NCBI GenBank assembly: GCA_963774305.1
Contig: CAVZEM010000009.1
Coordinates: forward strand, 248,001-312,000
Reading direction: 5' to 3'
DNA: 64,000 nt
Source of the DNA: DASUPK01 sp963774305
GTDB lineage: Bacteria; Actinomycetota; Thermoleophilia; Solirubrobacterales; 70-9
Part shown: one piece after another, positions 1 to 9,200 of the stretch
Position numbering within the stretch: position 1 is the first letter of the stretch
Layout of the letters: each line of letters opens with the position of its first letter
Program-made: the position numbers and the translations under genes
The notes under the pieces: generated by a model
Seen by the model: the letters and a program-made list of their open reading frames with translations, nothing else
Databases searched by the model: none
Told to the model about the DNA's origin: nothing

Positions 1-1
1 G

Positions 2-613
2 GCGATCGAGGTGATCGCCGACTTCTGCGACTCCGTCGGCCTGCAGCCGGAGCTGCTCAATGTCGGCGGTGGTCTCGGGATCGCCTACCTGGACACCGAC
101 GAGCCGCCGTCGATCGAGGACTACGTCGAGGTCAAGGTCCGCGGCGTCCAGCGGGTCTTCGACCCCGCGCCGAGGATCCTGGTCGAGCCGGGCCGCTCAC
201 TGGTCGGCAACGCGGGCGTGACCGCCTATCGCGTCGGGACGGTCAAGGAGATCCCGGGCGTGCGGACCTACGTCGCCGTCGACGGAGGCATGTCGGACAA
301 CCTGCGCCCGATGCTCTACGGATCCCGGTACGAGGCGGTGATCGCCGACCGGCCCGCCGAGACGCCGGAGACGCTAGCGACGATCGCAGGGATGCACTGC
401 GAGTCCGGCGACGTCCTCGTTCGCGATACCGACCTGGCCGCTCCTCGCGTCGGCGACGTCCTCGTGACCCCCGCGACGGGGGCGTACGGGCACGCGATGG
501 CGAACAACTACAACGGCGTGCCCAGGCCGCCGGTGATCTTCTGCCGCGAAGGCGAGGCGAGGGTCGTCGTTCGCCGCGAGACGTGGGACGACCTGCTGGC
601 CAGGGACGAGTGA
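2..613 (+). CDS. lysA: Diaminopimelate decarboxylase, C-terminal part
   Basis: PLP enzyme that decarboxylates meso-diaminopimelate to L-lysine, the last step of lysine synthesis. Only the C-terminal ~200 residues lie here; the reading frame is open at the window edge. Visible group IV decarboxylase signatures are GGGLGIAY (phosphate-binding loop), EPGRSLV, the VDGGMSDNLRPMLY segment, CESGDVL (catalytic Cys of the dimer interface) and the terminal GAYGHAMANNYN. The TGA stop overlaps the hom start by one base (TGATG), so the two are likely translated together in a lysine/threonine branch operon. Identification is secure; the missing N-terminus cannot be judged. Confidence 0.95.
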   Translation, partial: AIEVIADFCDSVGLQPELLNVGGGLGIAYLDTDEPPSIEDYVEVKVRGVQRVFDPAPRILVEPGRSLVGNAGVTAYRVGTVKEIPGVRTYVAVDGGMSDNLRPMLYGSRYEAVIADRPAETPETLATIAGMHCESGDVLVRDTDLAAPRVGDVLVTPATGAYGHAMANNYNGVPRPPVIFCREGEARVVVRRETWDDLLARDE

Positions 614-1839
614 TGACCGAGACTGTGAACGTCGGCATCCTCGGGAAGGGGACGGTTGGGTCAGCGTTCCGCCAGCTGCTCAATGAGCGCGCCGACATGG
701 TCGAGGAGGTCTCCGGCCGGCGCCCCCGGGTGAGCGGCGTCCTCAGCAGCAAGCAGGGCGACTTCGACCGCATCCTTTCGCGCAGCGACATCGTCGTCGA
801 GCTGATCGGCGGCATCGATCCGGCGCTCGACTACGTCACCCGGGCCCTCAAGGAGGGAAGGCACGTGGTGACGGCCAACAAGCAGCTGCTCGCCCAGCAC
901 GGGGAGGAGCTCGTGGCCGCCGCGCGCGAGGGCGGTGCTCAGCTTCGGTTCGAGGCGGCGGTCGCGGGAGCGATCCCGGTGATCCGCGTGGTCCAGGAGA
1001 GCCTCGGCGCGATCCCGATCGCGAAGGTCTCCGGGATCGTCAACGGGACGACGAACTACATCCTCACCGAGATGGCGCGCAGCGGCCTCTCCTATGAGGA
1101 GGCGCTGAAGCAGGCGCAGGACCTCGGCTATGCAGAGGCCGATCCGACCGACGACGTGGGCGGCGCGGACGCGGCGGCGAAGATGGCGATCCTCGCGCGG
1201 CTCGCGTTCGGCGCCCCGGTCGAGCTCAAGGACGTTCCCTACGAGGGGATCGAGCGGGTCAAGCCCGACGACATCGCCTACGCGAAGGAGCTCGGTCTCT
1301 CGCTGAAGCTGCTCGGGGTTGCCGAGCGGGTCGGCGAGGGCGAGATCAGCGTCCGAGTCTTCCCCTGCTTCCTCTATCCAGGGCACCCGCTGTCGCCGAT
1401 CTCCGGCCCGTTCAACGCGGTGATGGTCGAGTCCCCGGCGATCACCGAGATCACCATGTCCGGCCCAGGCGCCGGCGGCCCAGAGACCGCAGCGGCGGTT
1501 CTCGGCGACGTCGTCTCCGTGGTCGGTGGCGGGTCGCCGCTCTTCGAGGAGAACGCGAAGCTGAAGGTCGCCAAGGACGTCGAGATGGCCTTCTACCTCC
1601 ACCTCGAGGTCGATGACCGTCCCGGCGTGCTCGCCCAGGTCGCCGAGGTGCTCGGCGACAACGAGGTCTCTGTGCGGAGTGTGGTCCAGCGCGGCCTCGG
1701 TGGAGAGGCGCAGCTGATCATGGTCATGCACCCGGTGAGTGAGAAGAGGTTCGCAGCGGCCCTGAAGCGAATCGCCAAGCTGAAGTTCCTGCGCTCGCCA
1801 CCTCGCTCGATCCGGGTGATCGAGGAAGAGTTCGGCTAG
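613..1839 (+). CDS. hom: Homoserine dehydrogenase
   Basis: Reduces aspartate semialdehyde to homoserine with NAD(P)H, the branch point to threonine and methionine. The 408-residue protein starts at the ATG overlapping the lysA stop; a start 30 bases upstream inside lysA is less likely. The N-terminal Rossmann loop GILGKGTVG lies at residues 8-16. The catalytic-domain motif GYAEADPTDDVGGADAAAK is present mid-protein. A C-terminal ACT domain (FYLHLEVDDRPGVLAQV onward) is expected to bind threonine for feedback inhibition. It sits between lysA and thrC, so the whole aspartate-family branch is clustered. Confidence 0.97.
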   Translation: MTETVNVGILGKGTVGSAFRQLLNERADMVEEVSGRRPRVSGVLSSKQGDFDRILSRSDIVVELIGGIDPALDYVTRALKEGRHVVTANKQLLAQHGEELVAAAREGGAQLRFEAAVAGAIPVIRVVQESLGAIPIAKVSGIVNGTTNYILTEMARSGLSYEEALKQAQDLGYAEADPTDDVGGADAAAKMAILARLAFGAPVELKDVPYEGIERVKPDDIAYAKELGLSLKLLGVAERVGEGEISVRVFPCFLYPGHPLSPISGPFNAVMVESPAITEITMSGPGAGGPETAAAVLGDVVSVVGGGSPLFEENAKLKVAKDVEMAFYLHLEVDDRPGVLAQVAEVLGDNEVSVRSVVQRGLGGEAQLIMVMHPVSEKRFAAALKRIAKLKFLRSPPRSIRVIEEEFG

Positions 1840-1848
1840 GCCGCGGCC

Positions 1849-2883
1849 ATGCCCACCCCGCTGATCGAGCGCTATCGCGACCGCCTCCCCCTCGAGGACG
1901 GGGATCCCGTGGTCACCCTGAACGAGGGGTCGACTCCGTTGATCCACTCGCCCCGGCTCTCCGAGCGGGTGGAGGCCGACATCTATCTGAAGTTCGAGGG
2001 CGCCAACCCGACGGGCAGCTTCAAGGACCGCGGCATGACGGTGGCCGTGTCGAGGGCCAAGGGAAGCGGCGCCGAGGCGATCATCTGCGCCTCGACCGGC
2101 AACACCGCGGCGAGCTGCGCCGCCTACGCGGCACGGGCGGGCATGCGCGGGGCGGTGATCGTGCCGGAGGGGAAGATCGCGATCGGCAAGCTGGCGCAGG
2201 CCCTGATGCACGGCGCCCGCGTGATCGCGCTGGAGGGGAACTTCGACCAGGCCCTGGAGATCGTGCGGGAGATCGCCAAGAAGCATCCGGTCGAGCTCGT
2301 CAACTCCGTCAACCCCTACCGGATTCAGGGCCAGAAGACCGCGGCCTTCGAGACCTGCGACGAGCTCGGCCAGGCCCCTGCCGCCCTCGCCATTCCCGTT
2401 GGCAACGCCGGCAACGTCACCTCCTGGTGGGCCGGCTTCCAGGAGTACGGGGAGTCGCCGATCCTCTATGGCTTCCAGGCCGAGGGCGCCGCGCCCCTCG
2501 TCGAGGGGCATCCGATCGAGAACCCAGAGACCGTGGCATCCGCGATCCGGATCGGCAACCCCGCTCGCTGGGAGGAGGCGATGAACGCCTTCACGGCGTC
2601 GCGTGGCCGCGTCGCCGCCGTCTCAGACCAGCAGATCCTCGACGCCTATCACTGGGTCGCCTCGAACGAGGGCGTCTTCTGCGAGCCGGCCTCGGCCGCC
2701 TCGGTCGCGGGTCTCCTCGCGCATGGGCTGCCCGTCGCCGACGGCATGGAGAAGCCCGAGACCGTCGTCTGCGTGCTCACCGGGCACGGTCTGAAGGACC
2801 CGGATACCGCCCTGGGCAAGGCCCCGGCGGTTACGGGCTGCAAGGCGGAACTGGCGGCCGTCGAGAAGGCCGTCTTCGACTAG
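1849..2883 (+). CDS. thrC: Threonine synthase
   Basis: PLP-dependent conversion of O-phosphohomoserine to threonine. The protein has 344 residues, the short class typical of actinobacteria and archaea. The PLP lysine is K59 in the motif NPTGSFKDRGM, and the phosphate-binding glycine loop is PVGNAGN around residue 185. It starts 9 bases after hom with no strong Shine-Dalgarno sequence, consistent with translation as part of the operon. The product of thrB, two genes downstream, supplies its substrate. Confidence 0.96.
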   Translation: MPTPLIERYRDRLPLEDGDPVVTLNEGSTPLIHSPRLSERVEADIYLKFEGANPTGSFKDRGMTVAVSRAKGSGAEAIICASTGNTAASCAAYAARAGMRGAVIVPEGKIAIGKLAQALMHGARVIALEGNFDQALEIVREIAKKHPVELVNSVNPYRIQGQKTAAFETCDELGQAPAALAIPVGNAGNVTSWWAGFQEYGESPILYGFQAEGAAPLVEGHPIENPETVASAIRIGNPARWEEAMNAFTASRGRVAAVSDQQILDAYHWVASNEGVFCEPASAASVAGLLAHGLPVADGMEKPETVVCVLTGHGLKDPDTALGKAPAVTGCKAELAAVEKAVFD

Positions 2884-2939
2884 CCGCCTGAAGCTCTAGG
2901 CTTGGCGGCGGTAATCGGGGCTGAGAAAGCGAGGGGAGA

Positions 2940-3560
2940 ATGGGACTGTTCAAGTCGATGAAGGACCTGTCCAGCCTGACGAATGAGGCGAAGCAGCTCC
3001 AGCGCCAGCAGCAGCAGGAGGCGGGCTACAAGCCGGGGTTCGGCGGTCAGATGCAGCAGATGGGGGACATGATCTCCATGGCGAAGGACCAGGTCGCCGA
3101 CCTCACGGACAGCTCCGGTGAGCGCGCCGGGATCCTCGCCCAGGGTGTCGGCGGCACGGCGACCATCGTCGGAATGGGGACCCCGGCCCGCGGCGCGCAG
3201 TGGTTCAACCTCGACCTCGACCTCGAGGTCGACGTTCCCGGGCGGCAGGGCTATCGGGTGGCCAACTCGTTCATGGTTCCGGCCACCGCCAGCCTGGGAC
3301 CAGGCGTGACGCTCCCGGTGAAGGTGGACCAGAACGATCCGGCCAAGATCGCAATCGACTGGGATTCGGCGCCGAAGGGCCCTGCTCAGGGAGAGGTGAG
3401 GCCCGTCGCCGGCTCCGGCGGCTTCGCGCCCGCGCCCTCACCGTCGGCGGGCGGCGGCGACAGCATCGCCGAGCTCGAGCGGCTCGCCAAGCTCCGTGAC
3501 TCCGGCGCCCTGACCGACGCCGAGTTCGAGCAGCAGAAGGCGAAGATCCTCGGTTCATAA
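2940..3560 (+). CDS. SHOCT-domain protein of unknown function
   Basis: 206 residues between thrC and thrB. The N-terminus is Gln/Met-rich and probably helical (residues 5-60, with a run of glutamines at 22-26). A middle beta-rich segment (residues 65-145) resembles short cytosolic domains often found with SHOCT. A Gly/Pro/Ser linker follows, and a C-terminal SHOCT helix pair (IAELERLAKLRDSGALTDAE) ends the protein. SHOCT domains occur at C-termini of many proteins and may mediate oligomerisation. A purine-rich GGGGAGA ribosome site lies just before the ATG. No signal peptide or membrane segment. No link to threonine synthesis can be read from sequence. Confidence 0.8.
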   Translation: MGLFKSMKDLSSLTNEAKQLQRQQQQEAGYKPGFGGQMQQMGDMISMAKDQVADLTDSSGERAGILAQGVGGTATIVGMGTPARGAQWFNLDLDLEVDVPGRQGYRVANSFMVPATASLGPGVTLPVKVDQNDPAKIAIDWDSAPKGPAQGEVRPVAGSGGFAPAPSPSAGGGDSIAELERLAKLRDSGALTDAEFEQQKAKILGS

Positions 3561-3590
3561 GCCGCCCCCGCTCCGGATAGCCTCCGGCGC

Positions 3591-4469
3591 ATGACCGCGC
3601 GGCGACGGCTGGTCAAGGTGCCGGCTTCATCGGCCAACCTCGGCCCGGGCTACGACGTGCTCGCCGCCGCGCTCGCCATCCACCTCGAGCTGGAGGTGGA
3701 GGAGGCGGGGACCTTCTCGGTTGAGGCCGAGGGTCTCAACGTGCCGCTCGACCGTTCCAACCTCTGCGTGCGTGCCTTCGAGTCGCTGCGCCCGGCGGAC
3801 GGGATCGCCTTCCGCATCAAGAGCGAGATCCCGCTGGCCGCCGGGCTCGGGTCGAGCGCCGCGGCGATCGTCGCCGGGCTGCTCGCGGCCGACCACCTCT
3901 ACGAGCTCGCCCAGGAGCCCGACGACGTCCTCGCCAAAGCCGCCGAGATCGAGGGCCATCCCGACAACGTGGCCGCGGCGCTCTACGGCGGGTTCGTTGT
4001 CTGCGCCAGCGACGAGGGGACGCTCACGGCCACGAAACTCGATCCGCCGCAGGGCGTCGAGGCGGTGGTGGTGATCCCCGCTGAGCAGGTGCCCACCGAG
4101 GAGGCCCGCAAGGCGATCCCCGAGCGGGTGCCGCTCGAGGACGCCGTCGCCAACATCTCCGCCGCCTCGGAACTCGTCCTCGGGATACAGCGCTCCGACC
4201 TGACCCTCATCGGCCGAGGGCTCGCCGACCGGATACATCAGCCCGCCCGCGCCCATCTCTATCCGCGCTCGATGGAGATCGTGGCGGAGGCTCCGAGGAT
4301 GGGAGCGATCGGGGCGACGATCTCAGGCGCCGGCCCCACTGTGCTCGTCTGGACCTTCTGGCAGAGCACCGGCGAGGTGATGAAGGCGCTCACCGAGCGG
4401 GTTGGAGACTGGGCGGAGGTCCGGCGCGTTCCCTTCTCGCCCATCGGCGCGGACGTGCCGGAGCTGTGA
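3591..4469 (+). CDS. thrB: Homoserine kinase
   Basis: GHMP-family kinase that phosphorylates homoserine for ThrC. 292 residues. N-terminal VKVPASSANLGPGYD is motif 1. The ATP-binding loop PLAAGLGSSAAA covers residues 81-92, and the C-terminal GAIGATISGAGPTVL is motif 3. The gene ends in GTGA, where the next small gene starts, implying coupled translation. Together with hom and thrC it completes the route from aspartate semialdehyde to threonine. Confidence 0.96.
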   Translation: MTARRRLVKVPASSANLGPGYDVLAAALAIHLELEVEEAGTFSVEAEGLNVPLDRSNLCVRAFESLRPADGIAFRIKSEIPLAAGLGSSAAAIVAGLLAADHLYELAQEPDDVLAKAAEIEGHPDNVAAALYGGFVVCASDEGTLTATKLDPPQGVEAVVVIPAEQVPTEEARKAIPERVPLEDAVANISAASELVLGIQRSDLTLIGRGLADRIHQPARAHLYPRSMEIVAEAPRMGAIGATISGAGPTVLVWTFWQSTGEVMKALTERVGDWAEVRRVPFSPIGADVPEL

Positions 4470-4798
4470 GCTCAGAAGGCAACAGCGGAAGCCTGTCGCT
4501 CTGGTCTGAGGACTCGTTCCTCTCGATCGCCTCGAAGGGCTCGATGCTCTCGATCGGGTCCGTCGGCTCGTTCGCCTCGATCGGGTCGATCGGATCGGCC
4601 GGGTCGGCGTTCTCCGTCGCGTCGGCCGGCTCGGCGGGCTCGGCGATGTCGTTCGCGTCGGCCGGCTCGGTGCTCTCCGCCCGGGCACGGGACTCGATCC
4701 TGGGGGACCCGGAGCGCAGCGACGCGGGGCTGCTCGCGGCGGGGATCCTGGTCGCCTGCGGCGCCGCGATCGCCGGCTGGGCGATCTTGCATCGCTAG
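4466..4798 (+). CDS. Small membrane protein of strict S-x-x triplet repeats
   Basis: 110 residues, GTG start inside the thrB stop (GTGA), so coupled to thrB. Serine occupies every third residue from position 11 to 71 (21 consecutive triplets). The two intervening positions are small or hydrophobic (IG, VG, FA, AG, VL). A short charged stretch (RARDS...DPERSD) precedes a single C-terminal membrane helix (about residues 86-107) ending in HR. Such a regular triplet period suggests a fibrous or solenoid fold anchored at the membrane. I know no assigned function. The regularity and coupled start make it a real gene rather than a shadow. Confidence 0.75.
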   Translation: MSSEGNSGSLSLWSEDSFLSIASKGSMLSIGSVGSFASIGSIGSAGSAFSVASAGSAGSAMSFASAGSVLSARARDSILGDPERSDAGLLAAGILVACGAAIAGWAILHR

Positions 4799-4818
4799 CC
4801 GGCGGGTAGCGCCTTCGG

Positions 4819-5253
4819 TCAGTCGAGCAGGCCGACCTGGCGGAGGATCGAGACGGAGTCCGAGTAGACGTCCTTGCGCTTGATCAGGCCGTCCTCGTAC
4901 GGGATCACGTCGACCCCTCGCCACTCGATCTGCTCGCCGGTGGGCTCGGCGACCAGGTCGCCGCGGCGCATCGTGTTGGAGTGCGTCGCACTCGCGGTCC
5001 ACTCCTGCGTGACCACGCCGTCGCGGACGTAGAGCCTGCGCGTCTCGAAGTGGAGGTCCGGCCAGCTCTCGAAGATCGAGCCGATGTGTTCCCGGACCTC
5101 GTCCGGGCCCTGGGCCGACTCCCCGGCGGTGTGGTTCTCGAAGACCATGTCCGGGGCGTGCATGGACATGATCGCGTCCAGGTCGTGGTCGTTCCAGGCG
5201 TCGTTGTAACGTCCGATGGCCTGCTCGAGACTCTGGGCTGAGTCGTCTCCCAC
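4819..5253 (-). CDS. NTF2/SnoaL-like protein
   Basis: About 144 residues of the SnoaL-like alpha+beta barrel fold: an N-terminal helix with YNDAWNDHDLDAIMSMHAPDMVFENH, a middle DEVREHIGSIFESWPD helix, and a C-terminal WRGVDVIPYEDGLIKRKDVYSD strand-rich half. These proteins include small hydrolases, isomerases and many of unknown role. The GTG start used here gives a protein beginning with GDDSAQ; an in-frame TTG 42 bases upstream would run into the ribosome site of the divergent cupin gene and is less likely. Substrate unknown. Confidence 0.75.
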   Translation of the reverse strand: MGDDSAQSLEQAIGRYNDAWNDHDLDAIMSMHAPDMVFENHTAGESAQGPDEVREHIGSIFESWPDLHFETRRLYVRDGVVTQEWTASATHSNTMRRGDLVAEPTGEQIEWRGVDVIPYEDGLIKRKDVYSDSVSILRQVGLLD

Positions 5254-5312
5254 GCGAAGAGGATATGTTCGCGTGCCGGGAGAGACAAGGGGCAATCGGA
5301 CGAGGAGGAGCG

Positions 5313-5687
5313 ATGGCCGAGGGCTACACGATCAAGAGCATCGACGAGTTCGAGGAGATGGAGGGGAGTGGGGGAGCCACCTGGCGGCTCGCCCGCAAGA
5401 CGCTGGGTGCCGAGTCCTTCGGCTTCAACGTCGTCGACATCGAAGCGGGCGGCGAGATCCCCGCCCACGATCACACCGGTGACAACCAGGAGGAGGTCTT
5501 CATCATCCTGGACGGCCAGGGCACCATCGTCACCGACGGCGAGGAGCACGCCGCGCCGGCGGGCACCTTCTGCCGCTTCGCCCCCGAGGTAAACCGGACG
5601 ATCCGCAACGAGTCCGACGCGAACGTCCGCGCGTTGCTGATCGGCGTCCCGGTCGACAGCGGCTACGAAGGGATGGGGTGGGGGTAG
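5313..5687 (+). CDS. Cupin-domain protein
   Basis: 124-residue single-domain cupin. The first metal-binding motif is visible as GEIPAHDHTGDNQEEVFIIL (H-x-H then E), followed by the glycine turn LDGQGT. The second motif is weak: its usual histidine position reads GTFCRFAPEVNRTI, so metal binding by the full set of ligands is uncertain. A strong AGGAGGAG ribosome site at 5303-5310 fixes the ATG start. It is divergent from the NTF2-like gene, with the two start regions about 60 bases apart. Function unknown; could be a small isomerase or storage/sensor cupin. Confidence 0.8.
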   Translation: MAEGYTIKSIDEFEEMEGSGGATWRLARKTLGAESFGFNVVDIEAGGEIPAHDHTGDNQEEVFIILDGQGTIVTDGEEHAAPAGTFCRFAPEVNRTIRNESDANVRALLIGVPVDSGYEGMGWG

Positions 5688-5699
5688 AGCCTCAGCGGC

Positions 5700-5897
5700 T
5701 CACGAGAACTCTTCGAGCGAGCGCATCTGCCGACGCAGCTCGTGATCCCGCTGGTTGGCGGGAACCCCCGATTCGCCGGTCACTGCCTCGTTGTGCGTGA
5801 CATCGACGATGGCCCGGAAACGCTCGGTCTCCGAGCCGGGGCTTGACGGTTCCCCGACTGCCTGCTCTCCCCCGTTTGCGTTGTCCTGCGTCTTCAT
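5700..5897 (-). CDS. Small acidic hypothetical protein
   Basis: 65-residue reading frame starting MKTQDNANGG and ending RRQMRSLEEFS. Hydrophilic, no membrane segment. A GGAG ribosome site lies 5 bases before the ATG. Codon use looks less GC-biased than neighbours at the start. It faces gltB across a long intergenic region. No family recognised; it could be spurious, but the start signals are reasonable. Confidence 0.4.
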   Translation of the reverse strand: MKTQDNANGGEQAVGEPSSPGSETERFRAIVDVTHNEAVTGESGVPANQRDHELRRQMRSLEEFS

Positions 5898-6229
5898 CCT
5901 TCTCCGTGGTTCCAAACTGTTTTCCCCATGTCCCTGCTGCACTTAGTTGTACCAGGTTTGTGAGCGTTCGCTAAACACTATGTAGAACCGTTCACCAACC
6001 TGAAAGTAGCGCTGCGGCAGGCGGTAATGCGAGGGTGTCCGAGCGGAAGCGAGGACAACCCGTCTGATGCCGTTCGCCTCCGCAATTTGCGTGGAAAGCG
6101 GACAACGCCGGCTCCATTTCCTTCGGGGAACCGGCGCGGTGCCGGGTGGGTCGCTGCCTATAATCCTGCGCTCCGTCGGTCCAACCCCGTCGCGCGCCCA
6201 CTCGAAGAAGGCGCGGAACCGGAGTCAAA
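5898..6229. other. Long intergenic region before gltB
   Basis: 332 bases without a convincing gene. It is clearly less GC-rich at 5880-6000 than the rest of the window, as expected for promoters. It contains the inverted repeat at 5961-5974 and a TATAAT hexamer at 6159-6164, which lies 65 bases before the gltB TTG but has no good -35 partner. A segment at 6030-6045 resembles a tRNA D-arm (GTCCGAGCGG) but no tRNA can be completed. A long 5' leader for gltB is possible. Confidence 0.5.
5961..5974. promoter_or_regulatory. Candidate TetR-like operator
   Basis: The inverted repeat TGAGCGTTCGCTAA contains AGCG-TT-CGCT, the spacing seen in many TetR-family operators (AGCG-N2-CGCT). It overlaps weak promoter-like hexamers in both directions (TTGTGA on +; TTAGCG/TACAAC on -, 17 bases apart). 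It could control the 65-aa gene or the gltB leader. No TetR gene is in the window. Confidence 0.3.
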
Positions 6230-9200
6230 TTGAAGAACTCGTCCCCCCAGCGTGAGCGCTTCTCGCCCGAGCGCGCCTACCGCCCCCGCGTCTCACCCCC
6301 GAGCGTGGAGGACAAGGACGCCTGTGCGATCTACGCGTCGGTTCGCCGCGACGCGACACCGGGCCACGAGCCCGTAACCCTCGCACTCGAGTCCCTCCAG
6401 AAGATGCTCCATCGCGCCGGCAACGTCGACGGCGAGGGTGATGGCTGCGGCCTGCTCCTCGACATCCCGACCAAGATCTGGGCCGAGGAGGTCCGCCAGG
6501 GCGGGCACAACCCGTCGCTGGCGCTGGACGACGCCTTCGCGGTCGCCCACGTCTTCGTCGAGCGCTCACAGGAGCTGGAGAAGGTCCGCCGCGGCGCCCG
6601 TGAGCTCCTCGGCAAGGCCGGCTTCCGCATCCTCGCCGAGCGGGTCGGCGCCGTCGACTCCGCCGCCCTCGGGCCGACCGCACGAGAGGAGGAGCCGCAG
6701 TTCTGGCAGTTCGCCGGGCTCGTTCCGGAGGCCGCCGACACGGACCGCTCCTGTTTCAACCTGAAGGTCGCCCTGGAGGAGAAGCTCGGCGTCCACGTCG
6801 CCTCGTTCTCCGGCCGCACCTGCGTCTACAAGGTGATGGGCAATCCGAAGGTGCTCGGCTCGTACTACACCGACCTCTCGGACGAGCGCGCAGAGACGAT
6901 CGGCTGCTTCGGCCACAACCGCTACTCGACCAACACCTGGCCGTCGTTCACCCGAGTCCAGCCCTTCGGCGTCCTCGGCCACAACGGCGAGATCAACACC
7001 ATCGAGCAGCTCCGCCAGGAAGCACGGATGCTGGACGTGCCGATCGGCGAGGGCAACTCCGACTCCCAGGACCTGAACCGGACCATCGAGACGCTGTGTC
7101 GCCGACATGGGCTCTCGCTGGCGGAGGCGATGGAGATGGTCGTCCCGCCGATCGTCGACGAGATCGCCGGCCTGCCAGAGGAGCTCCACTCCTTCTACAT
7201 GTACCTGCGCCAGACGATGGGGCCGTTCGCGCAGGGCCCGGTCGCACTGATCGCCCGCCACCGTGACGAGTGCGTGTTCTCGGCCGACGCGATGGGCCTG
7301 CGACCGCTCTGGCAGCTCGAGACCAACCACGACTTCATCTTCAGCTCGGAGCCCGGCGTCGTCTCGGTCGCGGACATGATCTCGGAGCCCAAGCCGATGG
7401 CGCCCGGCGAGAAGTTCCTCGTGCTGATCGACCGCGAGCGCAAGCGCTCGACGCTTCACCCGCATGCCGAGATGCTGCGGAAGGTCCGCGAGCGCTGGAT
7501 GGAGCGGACCGTGACCGACGAGGTCGCACCGTATGACCGCGCGCTCGGGACCGGCGGCCCGCTCGAGGGCCCCGAGATCCCGGGCTACACGGACGCCGGC
7601 CCGGAGGACCCCGTCCAGGTCGAGGACCGGGTCCTCTCCGGCTTCGGCTGGCAGCGCGACGACGTCAAGCTGGTCCAGCAGATGGCCGACAACGGCGCCG
7701 AGCCGATCGGCTCGCTCGGATACGACGGCCCGCTGGCCGCGCTCTCGCCCGAGCGGCAGAACCTCGCCGACTACTTCAAGGAGACGGTGGCGGTCGTCAC
7801 CAACCCGGCGATCGACCGCGAGCGCGAGATGGAGCACTTCTCCACCCGCGCCGTCTTCGGCCGCCGGCCGGCTCTCGGCGACCCCGGCGAGGACACCCGG
7901 ACCGTGGAGACCGATTTCCCGGTGATCCTGGGCGGCCACCACGACCTGGCGCCGTTGCCGCACAGCTCCTACCGCCGCATCGCCAACGAGCAGGGCACGT
8001 ACGTGCTCGAGGACCTCTGGGCCGCCTTCGGCGATCACGCCAAGGCGATCGACATCGCGCTCCTGGAGTCCGAGACCACTCAGGGCGCGATCGAGCGGCT
8101 CCGCCAGGAGGCGGTCCGGGCCGTGTCGGAGGGGGCCGAGCTGCTCGTCCTCACCGACCGCACCGTCTACGACGGCGAGCGTCGCTTCATCGATCCGCAC
8201 CTCGCCACCTCGGCGATCGATCAGGCGCTGAAGCAGTTCGGAGTCGGCGATGGCGAGGTGAACCTGCGGCGGCGCTGCTCGATCGTGCTGCGCTCCGCCG
8301 CGATCCGCAATGTCCACGACGTGATGATCGCCCTCGGCCTCGGCGCGAACGGCGTCTGCCCCTACGTGATGGTCGAGGTGATCTGCGTCGACGACTACGA
8401 GAACGACGTCAACAACCTCTGCGCCGCGCTCCGCAAGGGCATCGAGAAGGTGATCTCGACGATCGGCATCCACGAGGTCCGCGGCTACGCGCGCCAGTTC
8501 TCGTCGATCGGGATCAAGCTCGAGCTCGCCGAGATCTTCCAGACCGAGGCCTTCGCGGCATCGGATCGGGGCGGCGCCGGCTTCGCGCAGCTCGACGCGG
8601 ACACCGACGCCCGTCACAAGATCCTCACCGGGGACGAGGAGGCGAAGCCGGCGAAGACATTCCGCTTCTACCCGAAGGTCTACAAGGCGGCGATCGCCGC
8701 GGCCAATGGCTCCGCGAGCTTCGACGAGTTCTCGCAGAAGGTTCGCGAGCAGGAGGCGCAGAGCCCGATCTCCATGCGCCACATCATGGGCCTCCGAAAG
8801 GAGCCGGATCGCGAGCCGGTCGACCCCTCGCAGGTGGACGCGTCTGTGGGGCACCACGACTATCCCGTCGTGATCAGCTCGATGAGCTTCGGTTCGCAGT
8901 CGGAGCCGGCGTTTCGCGCCTACGCCGAGGCCGCCAAGCGGATCAACATCCTCTGCATCAACGGGGAGGGTGGGGAGATCCAGGACATGTACGGCAAGTT
9001 CCGCAAGTGGCGCGGGCAGCAGGTCGCCTCCGGCCGCTTCGGCGTCTCGGCGGAGATGCTCAACTCGTCGTACGTCGCCGAGATCAAGATCGGCCAGGGC
9101 GCGAAGCCCGGCGAGGGTGGCCACCTGCCTGGAAAGAAGGTGTCCGAGAAGGTGGCCTCGGCTCGAAACGCCACACCCGGGACGGACCTCATTTCACCCT

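Noticed and set aside
661..2511. 616-codon open frame on the minus strand over hom and thrC
   Set aside because: It is a shadow caused by GC-rich codon bias; the sequence is Arg/Gly/Ala/His-rich without any domain, and the + strand genes are certain.
6028..6110. tRNA-like segment (GTGTCCGAGCGG resembles a Ser/Leu tRNA D-arm)
   Set aside because: No matching acceptor stem, anticodon arm or GTTCGAAT T-loop can be formed in the following 90 bases.
6159..6164. TATAAT as a firm gltB promoter
   Set aside because: Good -10 match, but no acceptable -35 hexamer at 16-19 bases; not listed as a promoter.
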